From Allobosea sp. 117 (lineage in GTDB: Bacteria; Pseudomonadota; Alphaproteobacteria; Rhizobiales; Xanthobacteraceae), in assembly GCF_000702305.1 (NCBI RefSeq), contig NZ_JNLC01000010.1, forward strand, positions 744,001-808,000: 64,000 bases of DNA. Direction: 5' to 3'. The position numbers were made by a program, and so were the translations under genes. A model generated the notes under the pieces. The model saw only the letters and a program-made list of their open reading frames with translations, had not been told where the DNA came from and did no database searches. Shown piece by piece: positions 24,942 to 34,150 of the stretch (its first letter is position 1; each line of letters starts with the position of its first letter).

Positions 24942-25796
24942 ATGAACCCATCGCATCTGCCGCGCCGTGCCGGCGTCGGCTTCAAGCCCGAGCATTTCAC
25001 GGCCATCGATCAGGCGCGCCAGCCCGTCGGCTTCTTCGAGGTCCACGCCGAGAACTATATGGGCGCGGGCGGGCCGCCGCACGCGCAACTCTCGCGCCTG
25101 AGGGCCGACTATGCGCTCTCGATCCACGGCGTCGGCCTGTCGATCGGCGCGATGCAGCCGCTGGACCGCGACCACCTCGCGCGGCTCCGGGCGCTCTGCG
25201 GGCGCTACGAGCCCGAGAGCTTCTCCGAACATCTCGCATGGTCCAGCCACGACACGGTGTTCCTGAACGACCTGCTGCCGCTGCCCTATACCGGGCAGAC
25301 GCTCGCCCGCGTCGCCGAGCATGTCGACGAGGTGCAGACGGCGCTCGGGCGCCAGATGCTGCTGGAGAACCCGGCGACCTATCTCCTCTTCGAGGAAAGC
25401 ACGATCGAGGAGACGGACTTCCTCGCCGAGGTGGCCCGGCGCACAGGCTGCGGGCTGCTGCTCGACGTCAACAACGTGTTCGTCGCCGCCACCAACCATC
25501 GCCTCGATCCGAGGGCCTATCTCGCCCGCTTCCCGCTGGAGCGGGTGCGCGAAATCCACCTGAGCGGCCATTCCGAGACCGTGGACGACCATGGGGCGCC
25601 ACTGCTGATCGACAGCCACGACACGCCGGTGAAGGACCCCGTCTGGGCGCTCTACGAGACGGTGATCGAACGTACCGGCCCTGTCGCCACGCTGATCGAA
25701 TGGGACAATGACGTGCCCGACTGGCCTGTGCTGCGGGCGGAGGCGGAGGCTGCCGAAGCCCTGTTGCAGCGTGCCGCCTCGCGACGAGCGGCGTGA
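24942..25796 (+). CDS. bufB: MNIO-family RiPP-modifying oxidase BufB (DUF692)
   Basis: 284 residues from ATG 24942 (GGAGA upstream). A TIM-barrel multinuclear non-heme iron oxidase: [60 protein letters not shown] and EIHLSGHSE supply the His/Asp/Glu metal ligands, all intact. BufB modifies the cysteines of BufA. It follows bufA1 by 72 bases and overlaps the partner gene bufC by four bases, the expected arrangement. Confidence 0.92.
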   Translation: MNPSHLPRRAGVGFKPEHFTAIDQARQPVGFFEVHAENYMGAGGPPHAQLSRLRADYALSIHGVGLSIGAMQPLDRDHLARLRALCGRYEPESFSEHLAWSSHDTVFLNDLLPLPYTGQTLARVAEHVDEVQTALGRQMLLENPATYLLFEESTIEETDFLAEVARRTGCGLLLDVNNVFVAATNHRLDPRAYLARFPLERVREIHLSGHSETVDDHGAPLLIDSHDTPVKDPVWALYETVIERTGPVATLIEWDNDVPDWPVLRAEAEAAEALLQRAASRRAA

Positions 25797-26581
25797 GCAC
25801 CGCCATGTCGATGCTCACCCAAGCCGGTTTCGCCGCCGCCCTGCGGGACGGCGCGTCGCCCACTCCCCGCGGCCTTGCCGCCTGGAACGGACCGCGACCG
25901 GACCGCCGCTTCGCGGTCTACCGCAACAACGTCGCCATCGGCCTTCGGCAGGCGCTCGCTTCACGCTATCCCGCCACCGAGCGCATCGTCGGCGAGGCGT
26001 TCTTCGCCGCGATGGCCGATGCCTATGTGGTGGAACATCCGCCGCGCTCGCCGGTGCTGCTCGCCTACGGAGAGGACTTCGCGGCGTTCGTGGCCGGCTT
26101 CGAGCCGGCCCGGGAGCTCGCCTATCTGCCTGATGTCGCGCGGCTGGAAGCGGCGCGCGGCAGGGCTTATCACGCCGCCGACGTGATTCCGCTCGAACCG
26201 GCGAAGCTGGCCGGCATCGCCCCCGATCTGCTGGGCGCGACCACGCTCCTTCCGCACCCCTCCATGAGCGTGCTGCGCTCGCCCCACCCCGTGGTGACGA
26301 TCTGGGCGATGAACGCGGGAGAGGCCGAACCCGAACCGATTCTCGATTGGAATGGCGAGGATGCCCTCGTGGTGCGTCCACGCATGACCGTCGAGGTGCA
26401 TCGGCTCGGCCCCGGCGGCGCGACGTTCCTCACGACGCTCGCGCAGGGCGCGACGCTGGGCGAGGCAATGCTCGCCGCGGCTGCGGACGATGACAACTTC
26501 GACCTCGCCGCCAATCTCGCTTTGGTGCTCGCCAGCGGCGCCTTCACCGCCATCCGTTCACCGGGAGGCCACCATGACTGA
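25793..26581 (+). CDS. bufC: BufC, DUF2063 partner protein of the MNIO
   Basis: 262 residues starting at GTG 25793, overlapping the bufB stop (GTGA); ATG 25805 is an alternative. The N-terminal half is DUF2063: [47 protein letters not shown] and [22 protein letters not shown]. Although once annotated DNA-binding, proteins like this accompany MNIOs and are thought to recruit the precursor peptide. The C-terminal half (about 150 onward) is less conserved. Confidence 0.9.
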   Translation: MSTAMSMLTQAGFAAALRDGASPTPRGLAAWNGPRPDRRFAVYRNNVAIGLRQALASRYPATERIVGEAFFAAMADAYVVEHPPRSPVLLAYGEDFAAFVAGFEPARELAYLPDVARLEAARGRAYHAADVIPLEPAKLAGIAPDLLGATTLLPHPSMSVLRSPHPVVTIWAMNAGEAEPEPILDWNGEDALVVRPRMTVEVHRLGPGGATFLTTLAQGATLGEAMLAAAADDDNFDLAANLALVLASGAFTAIRSPGGHHD

Positions 26582-27068
26582 GAACGTCACCTTCGCCGAC
26601 GCACGCCCCTCGCTTCAGGGCCGTATCCTGTCGCTGTACGGGCTGCTCGACCGCATCCCCCACGACCTGATCGCGCTTCTCGCCCGCGTCTCCATCGCCG
26701 CCGTGTTCTGGCAGTCCGGCCAGACCAAGGTCGAGGGCTGGCACGTCACCGACAATGCGATCTACCTGTTCGAGAACGAGTACCGCCTGCCGCTGATCGA
26801 CCCATGGTGGGGCGCGCATCTCGCCGCCCTGGCCGAGCACCTGTTTCCGGTGCTGCTCGTCATCGGCCTCGCAAGCCGCCTGTCGGCGCTGGCGTTGCTC
26901 GGCATGACGCTGGTAATCGAGATCTTCGTCTATCCCGACGCCTGGCCGACCCACGGCACATGGGCAGCCTGTCTCCTCCTCATCGTCGCGCGTGGACCGG
27001 GGCGGATGTCGCTGGATCACCTGATCGACAGACGCAGCCATTGCCCGACACGGGATGGGCGGCGTTGA
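26574..27068 (+). CDS. bufD: BufD, DoxX family membrane protein
   Basis: 164 residues from ATG 26574, overlapping bufC by eight bases. Four helices: [21 protein letters not shown] (family RxxxaxxFixsGxxK), [31 protein letters not shown] and [16 protein letters not shown]. DoxX-type proteins often close bufABCD operons; their role is unclear, with redox or quinone coupling suggested. The C-terminus is basic and soluble. Confidence 0.88.
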   Translation: MTENVTFADARPSLQGRILSLYGLLDRIPHDLIALLARVSIAAVFWQSGQTKVEGWHVTDNAIYLFENEYRLPLIDPWWGAHLAALAEHLFPVLLVIGLASRLSALALLGMTLVIEIFVYPDAWPTHGTWAACLLLIVARGPGRMSLDHLIDRRSHCPTRDGRR

Positions 27069-27109
27069 TGCAGGCGATGCGCGGGACGCTGTCGCGCGCC
27101 CCTCATGTG

Positions 27110-28102
27110 TCAGGCGGCTGAAGGCGCGGACGTGTCCGAGGTCGCGGCCTGCACGAGCGCCTCCAGCGTCGGGCGGGAGGGAGCGAAGAAGGTGGCGCCG
27201 GTGTGCGGGGTCGAGAAGTCCAGCAGCCTGTCATAGGCACCCGGCGGGTCGCCCACATACATGCGCTGCAGCATCTTCTCGATCACCCACAGATAGCGGC
27301 AATAGCCGATGAAGTAGGTGCCGAACTCCTGATGGCCCGGTCGCCCGAAGGGCATATTGTCCCGCAGGATGTCGTGTTCGACCCCGGCATCGTCCACGAT
27401 GGTGGCCAGGGACTTGTGGGACTTGCGCGGCGCCGCGTCGTCGTCGATCTCGATGTTGTCGACCTTGGTGCGCCCGATGATGGCTTCCTGGGTGGGCGTG
27501 GGAACCCGCTTCCACGCATCGAGATCGTGAAGATATTTCTGCACGACGACATAGCTGCCACCCGCGAAGTCGGGATCTTCGTCGCCGACAAGCGAGGATG
27601 CGGGCAGATCGAAGCCGCTCGGGTTCGCCGTGCCGTCGACGAAGCCCAGCAGGTCGCGTGCGTCGAAATAGCGGAAGCCCGAAACCTCGTCCACGACGGT
27701 GACGCTGGTGCCGAGGCTGTCGAGCAGCAGGCGCTCCAGCTCAAAGCACATGTCCGGGCGCTCGGCACGGATATGGAAGAGCAGGTCGCCCGGCGTGGCC
27801 GGCGCTGAATGGACAGGCCCCGTGATCGGCGCGAATGGCCTCAATTCCAGCGGTCGCGGGTTGAACCTGAGGCGATCCCACAGGTCGCGGCCGATTCCGA
27901 CGATGCAGGACAGGCGGCCGGCGAGGTCGCGAAACCCGACGGTCTTGACGAGGTCGTCGAGGCCGTCGAGCGCCGAGCAGACTTTGGCGAGATCACCCTG
28001 CTCGTTTCCGACGGTGACCACGAGGAAGATGGCGGCTCGCGACAGCGGCGCATCGATGCTCTGCGCCTCGATCGGTACCCTGTCCCAGCTCTTGCCCGCC
28101 AT
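27110..28102 (-). CDS. DyP-type heme peroxidase, YfeX-like
   Basis: 330 residues from ATG 28102. The DyP signature GFVDGTANP carries the distal Asp156; His229 (KSHKSLATIVDD) is the probable proximal heme ligand and Arg247 (ILRDNMPFG) the distal Arg. The length and GRTKVDNIEIDDDAAP stretch fit the cytoplasmic P (YfeX) class, without a Tat signal. These enzymes oxidise dyes, phenols or porphyrinogens with H2O2. It is convergent with bufD, 41 bases apart, and may share stress physiology with it, but no common promoter is seen. Confidence 0.93.
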   Translation of the reverse strand: MAGKSWDRVPIEAQSIDAPLSRAAIFLVVTVGNEQGDLAKVCSALDGLDDLVKTVGFRDLAGRLSCIVGIGRDLWDRLRFNPRPLELRPFAPITGPVHSAPATPGDLLFHIRAERPDMCFELERLLLDSLGTSVTVVDEVSGFRYFDARDLLGFVDGTANPSGFDLPASSLVGDEDPDFAGGSYVVVQKYLHDLDAWKRVPTPTQEAIIGRTKVDNIEIDDDAAPRKSHKSLATIVDDAGVEHDILRDNMPFGRPGHQEFGTYFIGYCRYLWVIEKMLQRMYVGDPPGAYDRLLDFSTPHTGATFFAPSRPTLEALVQAATSDTSAPSAA

Positions 28103-28241
28103 CCCGAGTCCCCTGTTTCTCAGAATGGTTATAAGCGGCACAGGTGCGGCCGATCCAGTAGGCACCGAAGCCGACGCTCAGGACAGACAGATTCGGCCGA
28201 CGCCGGCGAACGAGGCGTTCGGCGACCCGGAAGGCTGTTCG

Positions 28242-29255
28242 CTACGCCGGCGCACTGTCTTGCAGTGCCCGCCACTTGGAAGGCGAGATACCGGCCCAGC
28301 GCTGGAACGCATGATCGAAGGCGCTGTTCGTCGAATAGGAAAGCGACTCTCCGATGCTCCCCACCGGCATGTGGGTGAGCGCGAGGAGTTCGCGCGCGAC
28401 GTTGAAGCGGACCTGGTCCTTGATGAGTTCGAAGCTCGTTCCGGCAGCCTTGAGGCGCCGCGACAGCGTGCGCGATTCGTAGCCGAGGTCCCGGGCGACG
28501 CGATCGCGCGTCGCCTCGCCGATCATCAGCCGCGGCCGCAGCGAATGCCGGACGCGGGCGGCGATGCTCTCTTCGCCATTGTCCATCGCCGCCGCGATCA
28601 GCTGCCGCAACTGAAGCCGCTCAGCCGCGTCTGCCCGCGGGAGCGGCACATTCATGTCGTCCTCCGCAAGGACGATGCAGGTCTCTTCCTGATCGAAGGA
28701 GATGGCGGTCCTTGTCGCCGTCCGGTAACGATCGGGCTTGTCGGGGACGGCGCAGCATTGCAGCACGCGCAGGGGGCGCACGCGGCCCTCGGTCAGACTC
28801 CGGATGAAGTTGCAGCCGAGTGCGATGACCAGATCGTAGACCTGACGGCCGGCAACCGCGCCCGCATCATAGAGGCCGTAGCCGAGGCGATATTCATTGC
28901 CGATGCGGTGCAGATAGACGACGGCGCCGCGCGAATAGCCCATCTGCACGCCGACATAGTCGCGAAGCGCATCGCCGAGCGTGGGGGCGCGGCTCATCAT
29001 CTGGCCGACGGCCCCGAGGCAGCGGTGGTCCTGGCGCGATCCCAGCAGCAGGCCGAGATGCGGGCAGTCGGCCAGCTTCGCCGCCCGTTCGAGAAGCGCG
29101 ATCAGATCCGCCAACGGATAACGAGCGTCGGGCATAAGCTGTTCGGGCGCGAGTCCGAAGCCGGCAAACACGGAATCGTGAGGTATGCCCAGTTCGGTCA
29201 GCAGGGCTGGCAATGCCGCGGCCGGACCGACTCTCTGGCATGTTGTCCGTTGCAA
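28242..29255 (-). CDS. AraC family regulator with OruR/ArgR-type N-terminal domain
   Basis: 337 residues. The N-terminal two-thirds (from ALPALLTELGIPHDSVFAGFGL to PLPRADAAERLQLRQLI) is the 'arabinose-binding' domain of OruR/VirS-like regulators. The last 100 residues hold the double helix-turn-helix: SRTLSRRLKAAGTSFELI and IGESLSYSTNSAFDHAFQRWAG. The start is TTG 29255; the nearby ATG is out of frame and only a weak G-rich ribosome site is seen, so the N-terminus is uncertain. It diverges from the DUF1254 gene, 212 bases away, which is its natural target. Confidence 0.88.
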   Translation of the reverse strand: MQRTTCQRVGPAAALPALLTELGIPHDSVFAGFGLAPEQLMPDARYPLADLIALLERAAKLADCPHLGLLLGSRQDHRCLGAVGQMMSRAPTLGDALRDYVGVQMGYSRGAVVYLHRIGNEYRLGYGLYDAGAVAGRQVYDLVIALGCNFIRSLTEGRVRPLRVLQCCAVPDKPDRYRTATRTAISFDQEETCIVLAEDDMNVPLPRADAAERLQLRQLIAAAMDNGEESIAARVRHSLRPRLMIGEATRDRVARDLGYESRTLSRRLKAAGTSFELIKDQVRFNVARELLALTHMPVGSIGESLSYSTNSAFDHAFQRWAGISPSKWRALQDSAPA

Positions 29256-29467
29256 ATCCGTCGCCCCCTGTCCTCAAATGGCAAGTGCCGGCGGTGATCA
29301 TAAGCTATCGAATTGCCCGCCGGGCAAGGGCTTAGTCGGAGGCTGGCCGCGCGCTGCCGCAGCAGAAGCGCCGACGGTTGCCGATCGGACGAAACGCCGC
29401 TTCGCCCGACAACAGGTCGTTCATAGACCTTCAGCTTACGCTGCAAGGTCAGCCCAGGGGGGTCACC

Positions 29468-30898
29468 GTGAATATCTCGCGCCGCAATCTCATGCTTGCC
29501 GGAGCAACGCTGTCGGCTGCCGCCTTTAGTAGAACGGCTTCTGCGTGGGACGGTCCTCTTCTCGATCTCGTCGAGAACACCGAAGAATTCGGGATCGCAT
29601 CGGACGCCTATGTCTACGGCTATCCCCTCGTCACCATGGAGATGACGCGGCGGGTCATCACCAATGTCGCCAAGCCCGAAGGCTCGCGCGGGCCGATGGG
29701 CACGATGATCAAGCTCCGCAGCTATCCGGACGCCTCGTTCCGCGATGTGACGGCCCCCAACGCCGATACGCTCTACACGACATCCTTCTTCGATGTCGGC
29801 GACGAGCCATGGGTGCTCAGCGTGCCCGACATGAAGGGGCGCTATTTCCTGCTGCCGTTCCTCAGCGGCTGGACCGACGTTTTCCAGGTCCCGGGATTGC
29901 GCACCACCGGCTCCAAGGCGCAGACCTACCTGATCTCGGGCCCGAACTGGACCGGCAAGGTTCCGGACGGCATGGTGCAGCTCAAGTCGCCGACCAGCAT
30001 CGTCTGGCTGCTCGGTCGCATCTACTGCACCGGCACGAAAGAGGACTACGCCGAGGTCCATGCTCTGCAGGACCAGTTCAAGCTGTTCCCTCTCAGCTCC
30101 CTGGGCAAGGACTACACGCCTCCGGCCGGCAAGGTCGACCCGGCCATCGACATGAAGACGGCGGTGCGCGAGCAGGTCAATGCGCTGAGCGCCGTGGAAT
30201 ATTTCACGCTGCTCGCCGAGTTGATGAAGCGCAATCCGCCGGCGGCGGCGGATGCTCCGGCGCTGGAGCGGTTCAAGAAGATCGGCCTCGTTGCCGGCCA
30301 GGATTTCGATCCCAAGGCGCTCGACGAGCGCTGGGCCCGGCGGCTGCCCGGCCTGTCCTATGACCGGATCATGCTGCACTTCAAATTCAGCGACGGCGAC
30401 GTGAAGAACAAGAACGGCTGGGGCTACACCACCAAGACCGGCCTCTACGGCATCGACTATCTGCAGCGGGCGCTTGTCACCGCCATCGGCCTCGGTGCCA
30501 ACCGTCCGCAGGACGCGGTGTATCCGACCTCGCTGAAGACCGCTGACGGCGATACCTATCAGGGATCGAACAAATATGTGCTGCGGTTCCCCGCCGGCCA
30601 GTTGCCGCCGGTGAAGGGGTTCTGGTCGCTCACCATGTACGACCAGAACATGTTCTTCGTGGCGAACCCCATCAACCGCTACTCGATCAGCATCCGCACC
30701 AATCCGAAATACGAGCCGGACGGGTCGCTGCTGATCTACATCCAGAACGAGAGCCCCGGCCCCGACAAGGAAGCCAACTGGCTGCCCGCGCCGAAGGAGC
30801 GGTTCAACCTCATGATGCGGCTCTACTGGCCGGACGAGAATGCGCCGTCGATCCTCGACGGCTCGTGGGTGATCCCGGCGGTGACCAAGGCTGGCTGA
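29468..30898 (+). CDS. Tat-exported DUF1254/DUF1214 protein
   Basis: 476 residues from GTG 29468, behind AGGGGGG; an ATG at 29378 would put the export signal inside. The start ISRRNLMLAGATLSAAAFSRTASA is a twin-arginine signal. DUF1254 follows (AYVYGYPLVTMEMTRR, TAPNADTLYTTSFFDVG) and DUF1214 closes the protein (KYVLRFPAGQLPPVKGFWSLTMYD, NRYSIS). The fold is widespread in periplasmic proteins of Gram-negatives and the activity is unknown. Divergent AraC regulation is likely. Confidence 0.9.
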   Translation: MNISRRNLMLAGATLSAAAFSRTASAWDGPLLDLVENTEEFGIASDAYVYGYPLVTMEMTRRVITNVAKPEGSRGPMGTMIKLRSYPDASFRDVTAPNADTLYTTSFFDVGDEPWVLSVPDMKGRYFLLPFLSGWTDVFQVPGLRTTGSKAQTYLISGPNWTGKVPDGMVQLKSPTSIVWLLGRIYCTGTKEDYAEVHALQDQFKLFPLSSLGKDYTPPAGKVDPAIDMKTAVREQVNALSAVEYFTLLAELMKRNPPAAADAPALERFKKIGLVAGQDFDPKALDERWARRLPGLSYDRIMLHFKFSDGDVKNKNGWGYTTKTGLYGIDYLQRALVTAIGLGANRPQDAVYPTSLKTADGDTYQGSNKYVLRFPAGQLPPVKGFWSLTMYDQNMFFVANPINRYSISIRTNPKYEPDGSLLIYIQNESPGPDKEANWLPAPKERFNLMMRLYWPDENAPSILDGSWVIPAVTKAG

Positions 30899-30913
30899 GC
30901 GCCCGCCTCACCG

Positions 30914-31201
30914 CTATGGCGTCGTCATGATCCGGGGCGTACCGCAGGAACCCGGCGGGCAGGTTGAGCTTCCACCGAAGCTCGGAGACAGCGGCGGGGG
31001 CGTGGGGCGAGGCGCGATCGGCGGAGGCGTCGGCTGAAAGGTCGGCGTCGGCTGCGACGCCGATGGATTCTGCAACACGGGATTCCCGGTCGGGGGCGAC
31101 AGGGAGCCCGGCGAGTTGATGGCGCCCGGATCGGGCTGAGCCACGGCGACGCTTGCCGAAGCGGCGATGAAGGCGGCCGCCGTGAGAGCGCGAAGGGACA
31201 T
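30914..31201 (-). CDS. Small secreted proline-rich protein
   Basis: 95 residues from ATG 31201 with GGAGGTG upstream. A Sec signal (MSLRALTAAAFIAASASVAVA, cleavage near residue 22) is followed by a Pro/Ser/Thr-rich chain with PTPxxxPTPPP repeats and a C-terminal pair of cysteines (SSTCPPGSCGTP). It resembles small cell-surface or periplasmic linker proteins; no enzyme function is implied. Convergent with the DUF1254 gene, 15 bases apart. Confidence 0.6.
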   Translation of the reverse strand: MSLRALTAAAFIAASASVAVAQPDPGAINSPGSLSPPTGNPVLQNPSASQPTPTFQPTPPPIAPRPTPPPLSPSFGGSSTCPPGSCGTPRIMTTP

Positions 31202-31341
31202 GATCACCTCCCTGGCTGGAGCATTAACGCCGGCAGACTGATCGTGTTCCCACAATAACGCCAGCCGCAGCGTCCTTCCGACCGGGCAGAAGCCCGTCCC
31301 GAAGGCCGCAGCGACCGGCATCGCTATCGCGGATCGCACTC

Positions 31342-31557
31342 TCAGCGCTTTATCGGGATCGTGTCGTCCCACGCCATCGGCACGTTGCCGGGGTCGACTA
31401 CAACCAGATCCTCCGGTGCGAGAAAGGCGACCTCTCCGTTCACCACAACTTCACATTGACTGGATGATTCCACCGGGCGCGCATTGGTCACCACACCCAG
31501 TTCACCGATCAAATCCCAGTCGTCGGCAAGCACACGCACATAATCACCGCGTTTCAT
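31342..31557 (-). CDS. Small hypothetical protein, SH3-like
   Basis: 71 residues. MKRGDYVRVLADDWDLIGELGVV then CEVVVNGEVAFLAPEDLVVVDP gives the KOW/SH3-like barrel pattern of a small RNA- or protein-binding fold. No known family. It is 140 bases upstream of the secreted-protein gene and on the same strand. Confidence 0.5.
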   Translation of the reverse strand: MKRGDYVRVLADDWDLIGELGVVTNARPVESSSQCEVVVNGEVAFLAPEDLVVVDPGNVPMAWDDTIPIKR

Positions 31558-31692
31558 GGCAGCCCTCCATTTGGTTTGACAACGTCGGAGGGCGGCGGCG
31601 GTTCCTGTTCAACCCGAAATGACGATCCTATCCTCGGCTATAGCCAGTCGCCGCCGGCGAGGCGGTCGGTGCTTCGCGAACGCCCTTCTGCA

Positions 31693-32409
31693 TCAGCGGT
31701 GTTCGCCTCGATAGCGGGCAATACGGTCGTGCAGGCCCTCGGGTTCGAGCGAGCGCACCAGATCGGCAAGATCGGCGTCACCCGTATCGGCCGTCGTCAG
31801 GCTCAGGAGGCGAGCGGTGGCGACGGAAGACAGGCCTTGATGTCCATCCAGCAGCCGCTCGGCGGTGGCCAGAAGATCGCCCTCGTCGACCAGATGCGTC
31901 AGCAGGCCGATATCGAGGGCCTCCTCCGCGCCGATCGTGCGGTTCTGGAGCAGGATGGCGCGCGCCGCCTCGACACCCGTCACGGCCGCGAGGCGGCGGG
32001 TGCCGAGGGCCACGCCGAAGCGGAAGCCGGGGAAGCGGAACTTCGCCTTCGCCGTTCCGATGCGATAGGTGCAGGCCGTGACGAGGTCGGCCGCCGCGCC
32101 ATAGGCCGCGCCGTCCACCAGCGCGAAGGAGGCGACCGGCGCCATGCCCACCGCATTGAGCAGCATCTCGATGCGCACGAAGCGGAGCAGCAGGTCGCCC
32201 TCGCTGTGCTCGTTCACGCCGGTGAAGTCGAACCCGCCGGAGAAAGCCCGCCCTTCGCCCATGAAGGCGATGGGGAGGCCGTCGGACACTGCGGCGTCCA
32301 CGCCGGCGGTCAGCGCGACGACCGTCGCGGCGTCGAACGCGTTGGCCTTCTCCGGACGCGCGAGGGTCAGCAGGCGAAGCCGCCCCCCGGCGCCCGAGGC
32401 AACCTTCAC
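31693..32409 (-). CDS. Enoyl-CoA hydratase/isomerase family protein
   Basis: 238 residues from GTG 32409, whose GTGA overlaps the CoA-transferase stop; an ATG 30 bases upstream would be less normal. Crotonase landmarks: LTLARPEKANAFDAAT, IAFMGEGRAFSGGFDFTGV (oxyanion-hole AFSxGxD), and ALVDGAAYGAAADLVTACTYRI. One catalytic Glu usually found in EExLxxGLxxxV is present in AEEALDIGLLTHLV. Family members hydrate, isomerise or cleave acyl-CoAs. It ends the monooxygenase operon. Confidence 0.87.
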   Translation of the reverse strand: MKVASGAGGRLRLLTLARPEKANAFDAATVVALTAGVDAAVSDGLPIAFMGEGRAFSGGFDFTGVNEHSEGDLLLRFVRIEMLLNAVGMAPVASFALVDGAAYGAAADLVTACTYRIGTAKAKFRFPGFRFGVALGTRRLAAVTGVEAARAILLQNRTIGAEEALDIGLLTHLVDEGDLLATAERLLDGHQGLSSVATARLLSLTTADTGDADLADLVRSLEPEGLHDRIARYRGEHR

Positions 32410-33611
32410 AGGGCTTTCGCGAAATGGCGTTGCGTCCATTCCCGGTAGACCTCCTCGTTGTGCTCGCCGAGCTCGGGCGGGCGGCGCTCGATCTCGAAAG
32501 TGTAGCCGGTCATGGCGATGGGAAAACCGACGGTCTCCGCCTCCGCGCCGTTGGGCATCGTCATGGTCTGCACCCAGCCCATGCCGCGCACGTGAGGGTC
32601 CGCCAGGATCTCGGCGAAATCGTTGATCGGCGCGCAGGGCACGCCCTTGGCGTCGAACTCGGCCAGCCATTCGGCCGCCGTGCGCGTCGAGAAGACCGGC
32701 TGCAGGATGGCCGCGAGCGCGTCCTGATTCAGCGCGCGCAGCGATTGGGTGCGGAAACGCGGATCGTCCGGCAGCTCCGGCAGCCCGACGATGGCGCAGG
32801 TGTCGCGCCACAGCTTGTCATTGCCGGCCGCGATGGTGAACGGCTTGTCGGACGCTTCGAAGCCCGCATAGGGCGCGTTGCGCGGGTGCGCGGAACCGAG
32901 CCGGCGCGGTGCCTTGCCGGTACCGAAATACTCGCTGGTCTGAAGCGCGGCGATGCCGAGCAGCGAGCCCAGGATCGAGCAGTCAACATGGGCGCCGCGA
33001 CCGGTGGCGCGCGCCTGCATCACCGCCGCGAGGATCACATAGCCGGCATAGAGACCGGTCACGAAATCGCCGACCGGCACGCCGCATTTCACCGGCGGCC
33101 CGTCGGGTTCCCCCGTCACGCTCATGACGCCGCTCATCGCCTGCACGGTGACGTCGAAAGCGCCTTTCTGGGCATAGGGGCCGGTCTGGCCGTAGCCGGT
33201 GATGGAGCAATAGACGAGGCGCGGATTGCGCGCCTTCAGGTCCTCATAGGCGAGGCCCGATCGTGCTAGCGCGCCGGGACGGAAGTTCTCGATGAAGATG
33301 TCGGCGTGCTCCGCCAGCTCGTACAGCCGGGCAAGGTCGGCCTTGTCCTTGATGTCGAGGGCGACGGAACGCTTGTTGCGGTTCAGCGAGGAGAAGTTGC
33401 CGCTGAACACGTCGGCGGGGTCCTCATCGCTCGCGTGCAGCGGCGGCCAGCCGCGCATGCCGTCGCCGCCGTCGGGCCGCTCGACCTTGACGACGTCGGC
33501 GCCGAGATCGGCGAGCAGGCAGCCGGTGAAGGGACCGGCCGCGATCTGCGCGAATTCCAGTACGCGAAGGCCGGCGAGGGGCTTCGGCAGGGAAGGGTGC
33601 TGCGTGCTCAC
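32406..33611 (-). CDS. Family III CoA-transferase (CaiB/BaiF)
   Basis: 401 residues from GTG 33611, overlapping the reductase stop (GTGA). Family motifs: LAGLRVLEFAQIAAGPFTGCLLADLGADVVKVERPDGGD, SLNRNKRSVALDIKDK, FIENFRPGAL and CSITGYGQTGPYAQKGAFDVTVQAMSG, with the conserved catalytic Asp in the GAFDVT block. The enzyme moves CoA from one acyl-CoA to another carboxylic acid, here probably the acid made by the monooxygenase. Confidence 0.92.
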   Translation of the reverse strand: MSTQHPSLPKPLAGLRVLEFAQIAAGPFTGCLLADLGADVVKVERPDGGDGMRGWPPLHASDEDPADVFSGNFSSLNRNKRSVALDIKDKADLARLYELAEHADIFIENFRPGALARSGLAYEDLKARNPRLVYCSITGYGQTGPYAQKGAFDVTVQAMSGVMSVTGEPDGPPVKCGVPVGDFVTGLYAGYVILAAVMQARATGRGAHVDCSILGSLLGIAALQTSEYFGTGKAPRRLGSAHPRNAPYAGFEASDKPFTIAAGNDKLWRDTCAIVGLPELPDDPRFRTQSLRALNQDALAAILQPVFSTRTAAEWLAEFDAKGVPCAPINDFAEILADPHVRGMGWVQTMTMPNGAEAETVGFPIAMTGYTFEIERRPPELGEHNEEVYREWTQRHFAKAL

Positions 33612-34126
33612 GCGACCATCCTTTCGCGTTCCAGCGCGGCATAGGCGCCGCGGTGATAGAGCAGCGGCTCGCCGCCGAAGACATGCACCTGATCTACCGC
33701 GCCGATGATGATGGTGTGATCGCCGCCGGGGCAGATCTCGGACACCGAGCACTCCGCCGCCGCGACGACGCCCTCGATGAGCGGGCTGCCGTGCCGCCCG
33801 GGGCGATGGGGCACCGCCGCGAACTTGTCCTCCTGCTTGGACGCGAAGACGCGGGAGATCTCGGTCTGCTCGCGGGCGAGAAAATGCAGGCCGAAGTGCC
33901 GGCTCGCCAGCAGGGCGCCGAGCGTGTTGGAGCGATGATCGAGGCAGATCAGGAACAGCGGCGGCGTCAGCGACAGCGAGGTGACCGCATTGATGGTCAC
34001 GCCGTGGAACTGGCCGTCCGGATGGGTGGTGGTGACCACCGCGACGCCGGTGGCGAAATGGCCGGCGAAGGCGCGCAGTTCGCCCGGTGCGATGGCCGGA
34101 TCTGCGGATAGAATGGTTTCGGACAT
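33608..34126 (-). CDS. Flavin reductase family protein, partner of the monooxygenase
   Basis: 172 residues. RutF/HpaC-type: LRAFAGHFATGVAVVTTTHPDGQFHGVTINAVTSLSLTPPLFLICLDHRSNTL, then HFGLHFLAREQTEISRVFA. NAD(P)H-dependent FMN reductases supply reduced flavin to a separate monooxygenase. It starts 24 bases after the LLM gene and is coupled to the next gene, so it is almost surely that enzyme's reductase. Confidence 0.92.
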   Translation of the reverse strand: MSETILSADPAIAPGELRAFAGHFATGVAVVTTTHPDGQFHGVTINAVTSLSLTPPLFLICLDHRSNTLGALLASRHFGLHFLAREQTEISRVFASKQEDKFAAVPHRPGRHGSPLIEGVVAAAECSVSEICPGGDHTIIIGAVDQVHVFGGEPLLYHRGAYAALERERMVA

Positions 34127-34150
34127 GATGGCCTCCTCAAATCGTCCGGC

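Noticed and set aside
27699-29297. A 532-codon plus-strand frame opposite the peroxidase and AraC genes
   Set aside because: Antisense to a recognisable DyP peroxidase and AraC regulator and spans their intergenic gap.
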